DNA of 37,535 nt from a virus. The DNA lies in the IMG/VR virus record IMGVR_UViG_3300044966_000230, positions 1-37,535 of that record. The stretch is one strand, 5' to 3'. Each line of letters starts with the position of its first letter. The first letter of the stretch is position 1. This document shows, one piece after another, positions 1 through 7,048 of this stretch. Under the pieces are notes generated by a model that worked only from the letters and a program-made list of their open reading frames with translations, searched no databases and had not been told where the DNA came from. Position numbers and translations under genes: made by a program.

Positions 1-668
1 ACGCCCGCCTCGCCAAATTGCACAGCGTGAAATAGTGCGAGGGCTGTTTTACCCATCGAGGGGCGACCCGCTAAGATTATAAGCTCGGGGTGAAAGCCAC
101 CAGTAAAACGATTCAAGGCGCTTAAGCCCGTGTTTAAGCCGCTGGTTTGCCCTGACTGATACAAAGCGGCGCGGCGGTAATATGCTTGCCGTTCTTCGTC
201 GGATAGTTGAGCCATGTTAATGATGTTATCCGTCGGGCTACCGTCCTCGATTAATGAGTTAAGACGCTTTATTATTTCGGTTGCCGTTTCAACGCCGCTG
301 CGCATCGTTCCAATACCTAAAGCCTGTTCGGTTAGTATTGAACTAACGGAGCATTTAATGTGTTCGTCCTTTAGAATTGAGATGTAATCGTTAACGGGTT
401 CGTTATACGATAACTCATTGCCCCAACTTGCAAGCTCTGAAATGTTTTGCGGCGTTAGGCTTTTTTCGGTTTTATTATATTGTGCAATGGTTAGGAGCGT
501 CGGTTGCTTTTCGTCCTTTATGATTGCCTTAATGAGCTTAAAACAACTTAGCGCGGTGGTATCTTGAAACAGATGTTCGCCGAGTTGCGGCATTATCTCT
601 TTATAATTTTCGTCCGCATTTAGGCAAAGAAAAATTAAAGCCTGCTCGATTTTTGGTAGTGGTTTCAT
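1..668 (-). CDS. dnaB: Replicative DNA helicase DnaB, N-terminal part (gene crosses the circular join)
   Basis: This is the 5' part of a DnaB-type hexameric helicase, which unwinds DNA at the phage replication fork. Translation starts at ATG 668-666 and runs off the window at base 1. Because bases 1-127 equal 37409-37535, the frame continues at 37408 and stops at 36691, giving one intact 461-residue protein (668 + 718 nt = 462 codons with stop). The N-terminal ~150 residues (start MKPLPKIEQALIFLCLNADE) are the helical DnaB N-domain. A linker follows, then the RecA-like domain with Walker A GRPSMGKT at about residues 201-208. The start lies downstream of a GC-rich hairpin (681-699). The DUF6291-like organiser at 1026-1718 lies upstream in the same direction. 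Seen directly: frame continuity and motifs; family role is established knowledge. Confidence 0.93.
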   Translation of the reverse strand, partial: MKPLPKIEQALIFLCLNADENYKEIMPQLGEHLFQDTTALSCFKLIKAIIKDEKQPTLLTIAQYNKTEKSLTPQNISELASWGNELSYNEPVNDYISILKDEHIKCSVSSILTEQALGIGTMRSGVETATEIIKRLNSLIEDGSPTDNIINMAQLSDEERQAYYRRAALYQSGQTSGLNTGLSALNRFTGGFHPELIILAGRPSMGKTALALFHAVQFGEAG

Positions 669-680
669 GCGGTAAAAGTT

Positions 681-710
681 GGGCGGTGGTTAGCCGCCCG
701 TTTTTTATTA
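681..710 (-). terminator. GC-rich hairpin between the 75-aa gene and dnaB
   Basis: A 6-bp perfect stem (GGGCGG 681-686 / CCGCCC 694-699) lies directly behind the stop codon of the gene at 708. On the plus strand it is followed by GTTTTTTATT. On the minus strand, the transcribed one, only AACTTTT follows, so it may be a leaky or two-way terminator. The same GGGCGG...TTAGCCGCCC design recurs at 8081-8099 and a relative lies at 7019-7043. Confidence 0.5.
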
Positions 711-935
711 AAATCCAAACTTTTGTTTCATCATTTCACGCTTTGCGGCGTTAAATCCTTTTGTCCACGCATTCATTATTTCAATGCTTGAAGCCTCAAA
801 TTTTGGAGTTTCTCCAATTTTTCTACCTTCTAACATTTTCATAAGTTCAGGGCTTTTTGAAGGTGCTGCCATAATTCCTTTTGCGAAATCTAATGTTCCT
901 AAAATTTCTGCGGTTTGAAGTTGTGTTGCTTTCAT
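708..935 (-). CDS. Small hypothetical protein with its own promoter (moron-like)
   Basis: A 75-residue protein of unknown function, beginning MKATQLQTAEILGTLDFAKG. It is soluble, lysine/methionine-rich and shows no motif I recognise. I chose ATG 935. The frame is open further up to 974, but those 13 extra codons would begin inside the -7 promoter element TATGTTTG (964-971), and the same leader precedes the genes at 8110 and 17438. Promoter, short AT-rich leader, single gene and following hairpin make a self-contained transcription unit between the replication organiser and dnaB. Function unknown; a host-takeover or superinfection role is possible but only inferred from the layout. Confidence 0.72.
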   Translation of the reverse strand: MKATQLQTAEILGTLDFAKGIMAAPSKSPELMKMLEGRKIGETPKFEASSIEIMNAWTKGFNAAKREMMKQKFGF

Positions 936-963
936 TGTGTAAGTGTTTAAGAGTTTGATGCAG

Positions 964-994
964 CAAACATACAACTCTTTTTTGATTCTGCAAA
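964..994 (-). promoter_or_regulatory. Bacteroidota-type promoter for the gene at 708-935
   Basis: On the minus strand, TTTG (994-991), a 19-nt spacer and TATGTTTG (971-964) match the Bacteroidota housekeeping promoter (-33 TTTG, -7 TAnnTTTG). Transcription should start near 957. The leader contains a TTAAAC element and a TTACACA element before ATG 935, as in the units at 8368-8398 and 17871-17901. Confidence 0.82.
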
Positions 995-1025
995 CTTTTT
1001 CTAAATTATTTTAAAAATATTTTTG

Positions 1026-1718
1026 TCATTGCATCTTTAGCCCCATCGAGGCGCGTGTTACTGTTGAGGTTTGCGGTTGTTTAGGATTGTTGTTTTTATT
1101 TGGTTCGAATAAGCCTTTATAGTTACCCTCAATGCTTCGTGCGATTCCATCGAGCGCCTCTTGTTCTGTTTTATAAATTTGAGGCATTTTTTTCATCAAA
1201 GATTTAATACCTAAAGTAGTCGGGTAATCTTTGTTCGTTATTCGATTAATCAAAAAATCTTTAAAGGCTTCGTTTAGTTTTTCGCTTTTTTCAAAAAATG
1301 TCATACCCCTTATTTCAATAACTGATTTAAAAACCCTATTTTCTTTTTTAACATTTTCATTTACATTAACACTTACACTTACATTATCACTATCACTATC
1401 ACTATCAGCTTCGTTTGCTAAGGTTTGCTTAGCAAATTTAGCATTTGCTTTTTTTGCTTGTTTTTGCTTGCCTTTGCTTAAACCACCTTTTTTACCAGCC
1501 TCTTTACGCTTTTCACAAGTAGATAAATATTTTTCTTTATCTCGGTCAAGTGTATTTTTTATAGGATTAAAAAGAAAAAATAAAGGGTTTTCAGGTGTGA
1601 TTGTTTTACCTTCAATCATATATTCAAATATGATAGTAGTTAGTTCTCCAAGCTGGCTTTTATCAAGATACTTTATTGTATCCCATAAATCACAGTATAA
1701 TATAAATGATGCTTTCAT
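1026..1718 (-). CDS. Phage replication organiser-like protein (DUF6291 type)
   Basis: A 230-residue protein whose N-terminus (MKASFILYCDLWDTIKYLDK, then SQLGELTTIIFEYM) resembles DUF6291, a family found in phages next to replication genes. Residues 1-60 form this domain. A basic, lysine/glycine-rich stretch follows (about 68-98), then a low-complexity linker of alternating Asp/Ser and Val/Asn encoded by hexamer repeats (1385-1407), then a helical C-terminal domain. Position just before dnaB and the two-domain shape fit a protein that binds origin DNA and recruits the helicase; this is inference by analogy to replisome organisers. The start overlaps the stop of the gene at 1718-1933. AT-richer than most of the window. 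Confidence 0.68.
   Translation of the reverse strand: MKASFILYCDLWDTIKYLDKSQLGELTTIIFEYMIEGKTITPENPLFFLFNPIKNTLDRDKEKYLSTCEKRKEAGKKGGLSKGKQKQAKKANAKFAKQTLANEADSDSDSDNVSVSVNVNENVKKENRVFKSVIEIRGMTFFEKSEKLNEAFKDFLINRITNKDYPTTLGIKSLMKKMPQIYKTEQEALDGIARSIEGNYKGLFEPNKNNNPKQPQTSTVTRASMGLKMQ
1385..1407. repeat. Short hexanucleotide tandem repeat (TATCAC)x3.8
   Basis: Nearly four direct copies of TATCAC inside the gene at 1026-1718, flanked by degenerate relatives (TTACAC, ACATTA) over about 1360-1410. On the coding strand they specify an alternating Ser/Asp linker passing into Val/Ser and Val/Asn. Because the unit is 6 bp, copy-number slippage would change linker length without shifting the frame. 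Confidence 0.85.
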
Positions 1719-1933
1719 TAGAAAATAATTCCGAATGTATCCTTATTGTCATCTGAAAATAACTGAATACCTCTTTGTATCCAATATGCCCTTTTTTTAT
1801 ATCTTAAAAGGTTTTCAATAGCGGTTGTATATTCACCATCACATTCACAAGCTCTACGCTCTAAATGTATTTGTTTCTCAATAGCTGCATTGATTAACGC
1901 CTCTTCGATTTGTTCTAAATAATTAGTTTCCAT
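1718..1933 (-). CDS. Small hypothetical helical protein
   Basis: A 71-residue, mostly helical protein starting METNYLEQIEEALINAAIEK, with a Cys-Glu-Cys (CEC) near residue 29 and a lysine/arginine-rich middle. No family recognised. I chose ATG 1933; the frame is open to 2005, but that extension lies inside the hairpin at 1947-2009 and would encode Arg/Pro-rich sequence from stem DNA. The start codon sits only 3 nt after the T-run of the hairpin, so expression probably depends on read-through or attenuation there. Its stop overlaps the start of the replication organiser, suggesting coupled translation. Confidence 0.65.
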   Translation of the reverse strand: METNYLEQIEEALINAAIEKQIHLERRACECDGEYTTAIENLLRYKKRAYWIQRGIQLFSDDNKDTFGIIF

Positions 1934-1935
1934 AT

Positions 1936-2009
1936 TAAAAAAAATACCCTTTGGTGGCTGCGGTCGAAGCGGCTCGGTTGTTAAACCTTGCCTCGCAGCC
2001 CTCAAAGGG
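1936..2009 (-). terminator. Strong intrinsic terminator or attenuator just upstream of a start codon
   Basis: Two nested perfect stems: CCCTTTG (1947-1953) with CAAAGGG (2003-2009), then, after a 2x2 internal loop, GGCTGCG (1956-1962) with CGCAGCC (1994-2000). On the minus strand the stem is followed by UAUUUUUUUU (1937-1946), which makes a textbook terminator for the operon ending with the gene at 2071. The next ATG (1933) is 3 nt beyond the T-run, an arrangement typical of attenuators. No clear promoter lies between hairpin and gene. Confidence 0.75.
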
Positions 2010-2070
2010 CTTCAAGATTTTTTAAACTACATTCAGGCTTCGACCTCTGAAAGTTTAAATATACTAAAAA

Positions 2071-2865
2071 TTACATATTTACGCCACACATTTCCAAACA
2101 GTTTTTACAATTGCCAAAATATGTTTTCTTATTAAACTTCGATACATACGTTTTCTTACCTAAAAACTTTGTTTTGTGTATGTTTATAACACCACTTTTT
2201 ACGAGCTGGTTGTTTTTAGAACTTCTAAACACCGTATCCAAAACCTCATACTTATTAAATATTTGCGCCTGTATTTCTGAAAACGTTTTACCATCATTTG
2301 AATCAGTATTAAAGTCGAATGAAACTACCCTTAAAATTGATTTACAATAAGGTTTAATTCTTTCATACTCATTCAAACATAAATCGAGTTGGCTTTTATC
2401 ATCAATTGCAGAAACTGAAGTATTAATACAAATTTTTAGCTTCGATATTCTTTTAAGTTGGTCATCAGTTAAAACAGTCCAATGCTTAGTTATTATAACT
2501 ATTTCTTTTCGACTATCCTCTTTAAACATATCTAACTGAATATTGCTTTGTATTTTTTCGCATATCAAAATAGTATGCTCCCAGTCTTCGGACGGGTCGC
2601 CCATCGTACCCATCCGAATAAAAGGCATCTTAACTTTACTTATCTCTCTTTTAATCTTATCTAACTGCTTTTGGCTCGTAAAGTTCTTTATAACTGTTTT
2701 GCTGAAATTATAGCCGTAAATTTTAGCAATGCGCGCGGCGTAACAATCATTATAACATCCTAACTTATTGTTTTTAGTTCCTGAAGAACAGCCAGCCGTA
2801 GGGTCTATTGAATAAATACCGCGCGCATTTTTGGTTAATGCTATAACATTCGAATAGGTTTTCAT
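2071..2865 (-). CDS. Cysteine-rich protein, DUF5131/radical-SAM-like, partner of the methyltransferase
   Basis: A 264-residue protein with an N-terminal cysteine cluster, GCSSGTKNNKLGCYNDCYAAR (about residues 25-45) shortened here as GC-x10-GCYNDCYA, resembling the GC...GCxxCYA signature of DUF5131-type proteins, and a C-terminal CKNCLEMCG cluster. Between them are segments reading like a TIM-barrel (MPFIRMGTMGDPSED; IVIITKHW; ICINTSVSA). Such clusters often bind an Fe-S centre or zinc; I cannot tell which. ATG 2865 overlaps the stop of the GNAT-methyltransferase gene (TAATG), so the two are translated together and probably act in one DNA-modification pathway. The operon ends at the hairpin 1936-2009. 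Family assignment tentative. Confidence 0.6.
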   Translation of the reverse strand: MKTYSNVIALTKNARGIYSIDPTAGCSSGTKNNKLGCYNDCYAARIAKIYGYNFSKTVIKNFTSQKQLDKIKREISKVKMPFIRMGTMGDPSEDWEHTILICEKIQSNIQLDMFKEDSRKEIVIITKHWTVLTDDQLKRISKLKICINTSVSAIDDKSQLDLCLNEYERIKPYCKSILRVVSFDFNTDSNDGKTFSEIQAQIFNKYEVLDTVFRSSKNNQLVKSGVINIHKTKFLGKKTYVSKFNKKTYFGNCKNCLEMCGVNM

Positions 2866-4265
2866 TATAAGCGCCCAACGTTTGGAAATAGGTCTTTAAT
2901 TTTGTTAGGGTCGCCCTTAAAAAACGCGTATACCTTTTGCTCGCATTTGGGGTACTTTCTTGAGTTTAGCGTTTTCTTAGCAGTTGCGCGGCGGGTAAAT
3001 TCGCTTTCTAAATACACGATTCTGTTATAAATATGCAGCCCTTGACTTTTAAAAAATAATTCGTGTTCGGCTTCGCATCCATAATAACCGCCTTTACTAT
3101 CGCGACTATCTCCAGTCATAACGACAAAGAAAGTATTATCATTCATTACCGAAATAGCTTTTTTATAACCTTCAAAAAGTAAATCTCTAAACTCGTCGTA
3201 AGTTGGCAAAGTGTTTAATTCACCGTCGGGCGATTTGCCGTCGTAATCAATATACTTTTCTACTTTATAATAAGGTGGGCAAGAAAATATTAAATCGAAT
3301 TTTTCGGGGTTTTTAGGTAAGTATTTTGAACTATCGGATTGAACCCATTTAACGTTATAAAAGTCCTGACAAATGGCATTATTTGCGTCGCATTGGTTTT
3401 CTCTAATTTCAGAGGATAGATATTCAAAACCGCACCCGCCAGCTACAAAACCCATTTGAACTCCGCCGCCGAATGGATTATAAACCCTCACGCCGTTTTT
3501 TGGCATAAACATTTTTACTATTATCTCACACAATGCAGGGTCTAAAACACTTGCATTGCCGTTTAGGTCTTTGCCTTTATCGGTTATAATTTCGTCGTCT
3601 TTTACAACTTGTTTAGATAAAACTACGTTGCTCATTCCGCTGCTACCTTGCCAGCAACCCTCGCGGCTTGCAAACTTTGGATTAGGTACGTTATACTTTA
3701 ACCCAGCCGCCTCAATTTTTTCGTTCCATTCTCTTTTAATCTTTAACCATTCGCCGCTCGTTGATTGCCATAAATTAGTCATAGCCATATGACAAAGTTT
3801 TTTTACACGCACTTGTTCAGGTTGCCCGTAGTACATATAAACGAAATCCGACTTTTCTAAATTCACTTTAAAGCCTAAAGCCGTAAATACTTTTGGATTT
3901 TCTAAATCATGCTTTTTAGATACCGTCATTATCATTACATAGTTATCAGTATTTTGCTTAATGATTTCAGAAACCATCATCGAATAAATGGTTTTATCTT
4001 TATACTCGGGATACATTGCCGACTGAAGCAAGCAAAACTCTTTTACAACGTGGTTAACCTCGTAAGTAAAAAAGCCCGCAAAATTGCCGTCAATCTCACA
4101 AATAATAGCTGAGTTCTTTTGCATATTCTTTCTTGCGGCTCGATATGCTACGCCATCCAATAAAGCAAGTTCGGCTACTTTTACTTCATAGCCCGAGCCT
4201 ATTACCGAATTAACTTTTTTAATTTCGATTTTTGGCTCAAATAGTTGTGTTTGTTTTGTGTTCAT
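2865..4265 (-). CDS. GNAT-like domain fused to a DNA methyltransferase
   Basis: A 466-residue two-domain protein. Residues ~25-150 look like a GNAT fold (SAIICEIDGNFAGFFTYEV, then FCLLQSAMYPEYKDKTIYSM and a C-terminal ALGF), though the usual acetyl-CoA RGxG loop is not evident. Residues ~190-466 are a Rossmann DNA aminomethyltransferase: SAM-binding VYNPFGGGVQMGF (near 265) and catalytic IFSCPPYY (near 335), the CPPY form of the N4/N6 motif IV. It should methylate adenine or cytosine amino groups, or act with the GNAT part in a larger base modification such as Mom-type carbamoylmethylation (inference). The following cysteine-rich gene starts on its stop codon. Substrate sequence unknown. Confidence 0.72.
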   Translation of the reverse strand: MNTKQTQLFEPKIEIKKVNSVIGSGYEVKVAELALLDGVAYRAARKNMQKNSAIICEIDGNFAGFFTYEVNHVVKEFCLLQSAMYPEYKDKTIYSMMVSEIIKQNTDNYVMIMTVSKKHDLENPKVFTALGFKVNLEKSDFVYMYYGQPEQVRVKKLCHMAMTNLWQSTSGEWLKIKREWNEKIEAAGLKYNVPNPKFASREGCWQGSSGMSNVVLSKQVVKDDEIITDKGKDLNGNASVLDPALCEIIVKMFMPKNGVRVYNPFGGGVQMGFVAGGCGFEYLSSEIRENQCDANNAICQDFYNVKWVQSDSSKYLPKNPEKFDLIFSCPPYYKVEKYIDYDGKSPDGELNTLPTYDEFRDLLFEGYKKAISVMNDNTFFVVMTGDSRDSKGGYYGCEAEHELFFKSQGLHIYNRIVYLESEFTRRATAKKTLNSRKYPKCEQKVYAFFKGDPNKIKDLFPNVGRL

Positions 4266-4282
4266 GATTTTTGTGTTTGTGT

Positions 4283-4675
4283 TTATTTGTTTAAATAGTT
4301 TTCAATCGTTTCAATACATTCATCTAACCCCGAGCAAAACAATGCCTCGAAACCAGCGTTTTTAAGCCGCGTAATGACTTCAAATTGTTCGGTAAGGTGT
4401 TCATCTTGCTTTAGCGTTCCATCGCGTTTAAACGGGTTAAAATCGCTTTTTTTTATTTCAATAAATAAACCGCTAAACTTTCCACGCGGGGCAGCGATAA
4501 ATAAATCGGGGTAGCCTCTTTGGGGGTTCATGCTTTTGTGAACCCTTGCTTGTCCCATACTCATTTTAGTTCCTGCGCTAAAGTCAAACCGAAAAAGTAT
4601 TTCGGGGTGCTTTAAGCTCATATAACGGGCAATGGCAGAATAAATATCGCTTTCGCGTGGCGGGCGGCGTTTCAT
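4283..4675 (-). CDS. VRR-NUC domain nuclease
   Basis: A 130-residue single-domain nuclease of the VRR-NUC branch of the PD-(D/E)XK superfamily. The N-terminal acidic residue is in RESDIYSAIARYM. The core motif is GYPDLFIAAPRGKFSGLFIE followed by IKK (about residues 54-76), giving the catalytic D...E-x-K. The C-terminal helix has Q-x-EV and ends near FEALFCSGLDECIETIENY, typical of the family. Phage VRR-NUC proteins probably act as structure-specific DNA nucleases during replication and recombination. Starts by ATGA overlap with the gene upstream, in the recombination/nuclease operon running from 7.7 to 4.3 kb. Confidence 0.85.
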   Translation of the reverse strand: MKRRPPRESDIYSAIARYMSLKHPEILFRFDFSAGTKMSMGQARVHKSMNPQRGYPDLFIAAPRGKFSGLFIEIKKSDFNPFKRDGTLKQDEHLTEQFEVITRLKNAGFEALFCSGLDECIETIENYLNK

Positions 4676-4935
4676 CGTTTGTAGATATTATTACAAACTA
4701 TCATGTATTCAACGCGCCCTTTTAAATCGGTTGTTTCGTCGTAAAGGTCTATCATTATGCTTCGATTGTTTTCGTGGTCGTTAAACACCTTGCGATATTT
4801 AAAACAGCACTCTAAGTATTCGAAGCCGCAGGATAAAAGGTAGGCGGCTACATTTTTGTAGGTGTGTCCGATAAATTCGGTAAGGTCGCCGAGGTCGTTA
4901 GCGTATGTAAGTGCCTCTTTCGATGATTTGCGCAT
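4672..4935 (-). CDS. Hypothetical protein in the recombination operon
   Basis: An 87-residue protein starting MRKSSKEALTYANDLGDLTE, with a cysteine-containing middle (SCGFEYLECCF) and acidic C-terminal half. No family recognised. It overlaps the 83-aa gene upstream by 38 nt and the VRR-NUC gene downstream by 4 nt, so it is translated as part of a chain of coupled genes that make nucleases and DNA-binding proteins. A role in DNA metabolism is suggested only by location. Confidence 0.62.
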   Translation of the reverse strand: MRKSSKEALTYANDLGDLTEFIGHTYKNVAAYLLSCGFEYLECCFKYRKVFNDHENNRSIMIDLYDETTDLKGRVEYMIVCNNIYKR

Positions 4936-5149
4936 TGAGTAAATTTATTAAATCAGTTCTTTCAACTTTTAAAAGTATTGCAATCGTATTCGCTGGTATC
5001 GTTCCTTTATGCAGCCACCAAAACTCGGCGCACTTAGTTAACTTTTTTTGATACCCGACACCCGTTTGAGGCATCCATTTAATAAGGCTATCGAGTTGAC
5101 TAATTAGCTTTAGGTAATCAAATTTCGTTTGTTTAACGCGTTCCTTCAT
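4898..5149 (-). CDS. Hypothetical basic protein in the recombination operon
   Basis: An 83-residue basic, mostly helical protein (MKERVKQTKFDYLKLISQLD...). The C-terminal part (KGTIPANTIAILLKVERTDL) could form a helix-turn-helix, but it is too short to assign. It overlaps the PD-(D/E)XK gene upstream by 17 nt and the next gene by 38 nt in a different frame; both overlaps are unusually long, yet each frame keeps its own ATG. Function unknown. Confidence 0.6.
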   Translation of the reverse strand: MKERVKQTKFDYLKLISQLDSLIKWMPQTGVGYQKKLTKCAEFWWLHKGTIPANTIAILLKVERTDLINLLNAQIIERGTYIR

Positions 5150-5714
5150 GGCTCAAGTAGTTAATTATTAAATCCGTTGCACTTGCGATTTCAGCGTCGT
5201 TATGGCGGTACAAATAGAGGTCGCTAAACTTACCCGACTTTTTAACTTTTGGCGGCACTCCGATATAGTAAAATTGCCGAGGGTCAAAGCCCATAAGCAT
5301 CGAATACCAAACCGCTTGCACATGATTACAATGCGCTACCATATCGGCGGCGAAGGCTTTTATATTCTTTGCGCTTGTTGTTTTAACATCGGCAATTATA
5401 CCGCGCTCAAGCCAACACAAATCCATCATTCCTTTACCTTCGACCGTTATGCCGCCAACGGTTACCGTGTTTAGGGTAATGTATTCGTGCTGCGATTTAT
5501 CGAATAGTTCGCCTAACATTTCGACCGCGTGAATCGCATTATAAACGTTTTGCGTGTTTGGTGGCATAAGCTCATAGGGCTGCTCAAGTAAATCGAAATG
5601 GAACGCCGCGCCCTCGGTTAGCGCCTTTTGTGCGTAGCTTATGTCGCCCGTGTAAAATCGTTTTATACGGCTTGCGCTTATGGCTGGGTGTTTAATGTAT
5701 TCTTCGCGTGTCAT
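5133..5714 (-). CDS. PD-(D/E)XK exonuclease, RecB/Cas4/ExoVIII-like
   Basis: A 193-residue nuclease. The N-terminus (HPAISASRIKRFY, then ALTEGAAFHFDLLEQP) matches phage RecE/ExoVIII-like PDDEXK nucleases. Catalytic residues visible are GMMDLCW (Asp near 97), IIADVKTTSA (Asp-x-Lys near 110) and HVQAVWYSMLMG, the Q-x3-Y motif helix. Such enzymes resect double-strand ends for phage recombination, usually beside an ssDNA-binding protein, as here with the SSB-like gene at 7049. ATGA overlap with the upstream gene. About the usual length for a compact phage form. No separate annealing protein is recognised. Confidence 0.83.
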   Translation of the reverse strand: MTREEYIKHPAISASRIKRFYTGDISYAQKALTEGAAFHFDLLEQPYELMPPNTQNVYNAIHAVEMLGELFDKSQHEYITLNTVTVGGITVEGKGMMDLCWLERGIIADVKTTSAKNIKAFAADMVAHCNHVQAVWYSMLMGFDPRQFYYIGVPPKVKKSGKFSDLYLYRHNDAEIASATDLIINYLSHEGTR

Positions 5715-5932
5715 ATTTCGTAAGTATCGTTGTAGTATTGTTCTGCTGACATACTTTTTTGCCCTTGCCCGTCAATGTAGCCGCTATCGTGTGCGTCGAT
5801 TATTTGCCGTTCTTCCATTGCGAGGGCTTGCTCATAAACACTATCCATATCCATCATAAAATGAGCATAGAATGGTGGTAGTCTTTTTTGCATCACTTCA
5901 ATTAAAAAGGCTACTGCTGTTTGCTTTTGCAT
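5711..5932 (-). CDS. Hypothetical acidic protein
   Basis: A 73-residue protein starting MQKQTAVAFLIEVMQKRLPP. I chose ATG 5932 because it overlaps the stop of the upstream gene as TAATG; the five-codon extension to 5947 has no such support. The second half is acidic with QQYYND-like ending (SAEQYYNDTYEI). Related short proteins with a C-terminal EQYYNxTY are common in Bacteroidota phages near recombination genes (recalled, not checked). Function unknown. Confidence 0.7.
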   Translation of the reverse strand: MQKQTAVAFLIEVMQKRLPPFYAHFMMDMDSVYEQALAMEERQIIDAHDSGYIDGQGQKSMSAEQYYNDTYEI

Positions 5933-6327
5933 TAGATTTCCTCCCATTTTTCAACTCGTTTAGAAACCTTGTACCCTGCATCCTTAACCATTTTAATAGC
6001 GGTTTCGATGCTTAAAACGCCGTATGTTTGCTTTTCAACTGGCTTAGGGGTAAACTTAATTTCGATTTGTTCGGGCGAATTATCGAGCTTTTTGATTACA
6101 TCCATTACGCGGTTATAAGATACCGAGCTAAATCTTGTATTAATTAGCCATTTGTTTAGAGCGCATGAGGTATAACCAGCCATTCGGCTAAACTCGGCTT
6201 TAGTTAAATTGTGGCGCTTGCGTGCCGTTTCGATTCGTTCGCATATTTCAGTATGCGTTAATTGTGTGAAAGTGTACATAGGTTTTAAGTGTTTAATGTT
6301 TGTTATTGTATTGGTGTAATTGTTCAT
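5932..6327 (-). CDS. Helix-turn-helix DNA-binding protein
   Basis: A 131-residue protein with an XRE/Cro-like helix-turn-helix at about residues 24-75: EICERIETARKRHNLTKAEF, then SRMAGYTSCALNKWL and RVMDVIKKLD. A basic C-terminal domain follows (GVLSIETAIKMVKDAGYKV). It could regulate the early operon or act as a replication accessory factor. ATG 6327 overlaps the upstream stop (ATGA), which supports this start; an internal ATG at 6279 would still keep the whole HTH. No lysogeny genes are nearby, so a classic CI-type repressor role is unlikely. Confidence 0.72.
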   Translation of the reverse strand: MNNYTNTITNIKHLKPMYTFTQLTHTEICERIETARKRHNLTKAEFSRMAGYTSCALNKWLINTRFSSVSYNRVMDVIKKLDNSPEQIEIKFTPKPVEKQTYGVLSIETAIKMVKDAGYKVSKRVEKWEEI

Positions 6328-6995
6328 CGGATTACTTGCGTTTTGTGTTCGTATAGCTCAATACCTTCGATGCTATCAACGCCCAGCTCCTTCATTGCTT
6401 TGGGCAAGCCGTTTAGTAAATCTTCGGGCTTTAGGTTGTTAAATGCGAATTGAACCGAAAGCACTTTTACCCAGTTAACCTCTCCGTTAACACGCGCCTT
6501 AATCGTGCTGCGTATGTTTTTCGTTTGGTTATTTTCTACCGTTGTGGCGTATAACTTATCGGTAAAAGCTGCGATAACATCGCTAACCGCTTCGGCTTCC
6601 TTCATGCTTTGCGCGGCTTCGGCTATTAATTTCGCTTCGGCGGCTTCCTGTTCAGCTTCGAGCCGTTCATGGTATTCTACCATTCGCTTTTTGGCATCCT
6701 CAATAAAATCGAGTAGCGGCGCGGTGGCATCCTTTTCGAGCTTCATAAGTTCTTTTTTAAACGAATCGAGCGGCGCGGTTACTTCCTTGCGTGCTGCTTC
6801 GATTGCCTTAACCGCATCGCTTACGTCTTTTACAGCGGCGTTCATTGCGGTGTATTCGCTAACATTTTGAACTGAGAGCGCTTCGCCGCCGCCCGTGTTT
6901 CGTGCTACTATCGATTGCGCGTTTAAAGTTTGAGGCGAATTTATCGCGTGGTATATTTTTTCGATTGGTATTTGTACCTTTGCAAGCGTGTTCAT
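6324..6995 (-). CDS. Coiled-coil protein of the recombination module
   Basis: A 223-residue protein with a long central coiled coil (about residues 55-140, rich in Ala, Glu and Lys, e.g. RMVEYHERLEAEQEAAEAKL). The C-terminal domain (EVNWVKVLSVQFAFNNLKPE... GIELYEHKTQVIR) resembles the end of DUF1351-like phage recombination accessory proteins. It follows the SSB-like gene and precedes HTH and exonuclease genes, so a structural or loading role in recombination or replication is inferred. ATG 6995 is 25 nt beyond the hairpin at 7019-7043. Confidence 0.6.
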   Translation of the reverse strand: MNTLAKVQIPIEKIYHAINSPQTLNAQSIVARNTGGGEALSVQNVSEYTAMNAAVKDVSDAVKAIEAARKEVTAPLDSFKKELMKLEKDATAPLLDFIEDAKKRMVEYHERLEAEQEAAEAKLIAEAAQSMKEAEAVSDVIAAFTDKLYATTVENNQTKNIRSTIKARVNGEVNWVKVLSVQFAFNNLKPEDLLNGLPKAMKELGVDSIEGIELYEHKTQVIR

Positions 6996-7018
6996 GTATG
7001 TTTATTTATTTGTAGGTT

Positions 7019-7043
7019 AAAGGGCGGCGCTTTGCCGCCCTTT
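7019..7043 (-). terminator. Perfect 10-bp hairpin behind the SSB-like gene
   Basis: AAAGGGCGGC (7019-7028) pairs perfectly with GCCGCCCTTT (7034-7043) around GCTTT, 5 nt past the SSB-like stop codon. There is only a short U-tract (UUU) on the minus strand, so it may be a partial terminator, or an RNA 3' end stabiliser that adjusts the ratio of SSB-like protein to later genes. Confidence 0.55.
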
Positions 7044-7048
7044 ATCAT

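Noticed and set aside
936-974. Upstream in-frame start (MYVCCIKLLNTYT) for the gene at 708, and the matching one at 17843-17881
   Set aside because: Both extensions begin inside the -7 promoter box. Their similarity to each other reflects conserved promoter and leader DNA, not protein.
1385-1407. CRISPR-like array
   Set aside because: The repeat unit is 6 bp with no spacers and lies in a coding linker. No array is seen elsewhere.
1231-1728. Plus-strand open frame rich in Ser/Leu/Phe opposite the replication organiser
   Set aside because: It mirrors the repeats and lysine-rich region of the real minus-strand gene; composition is that of an antisense shadow and no promoter or start context supports it.
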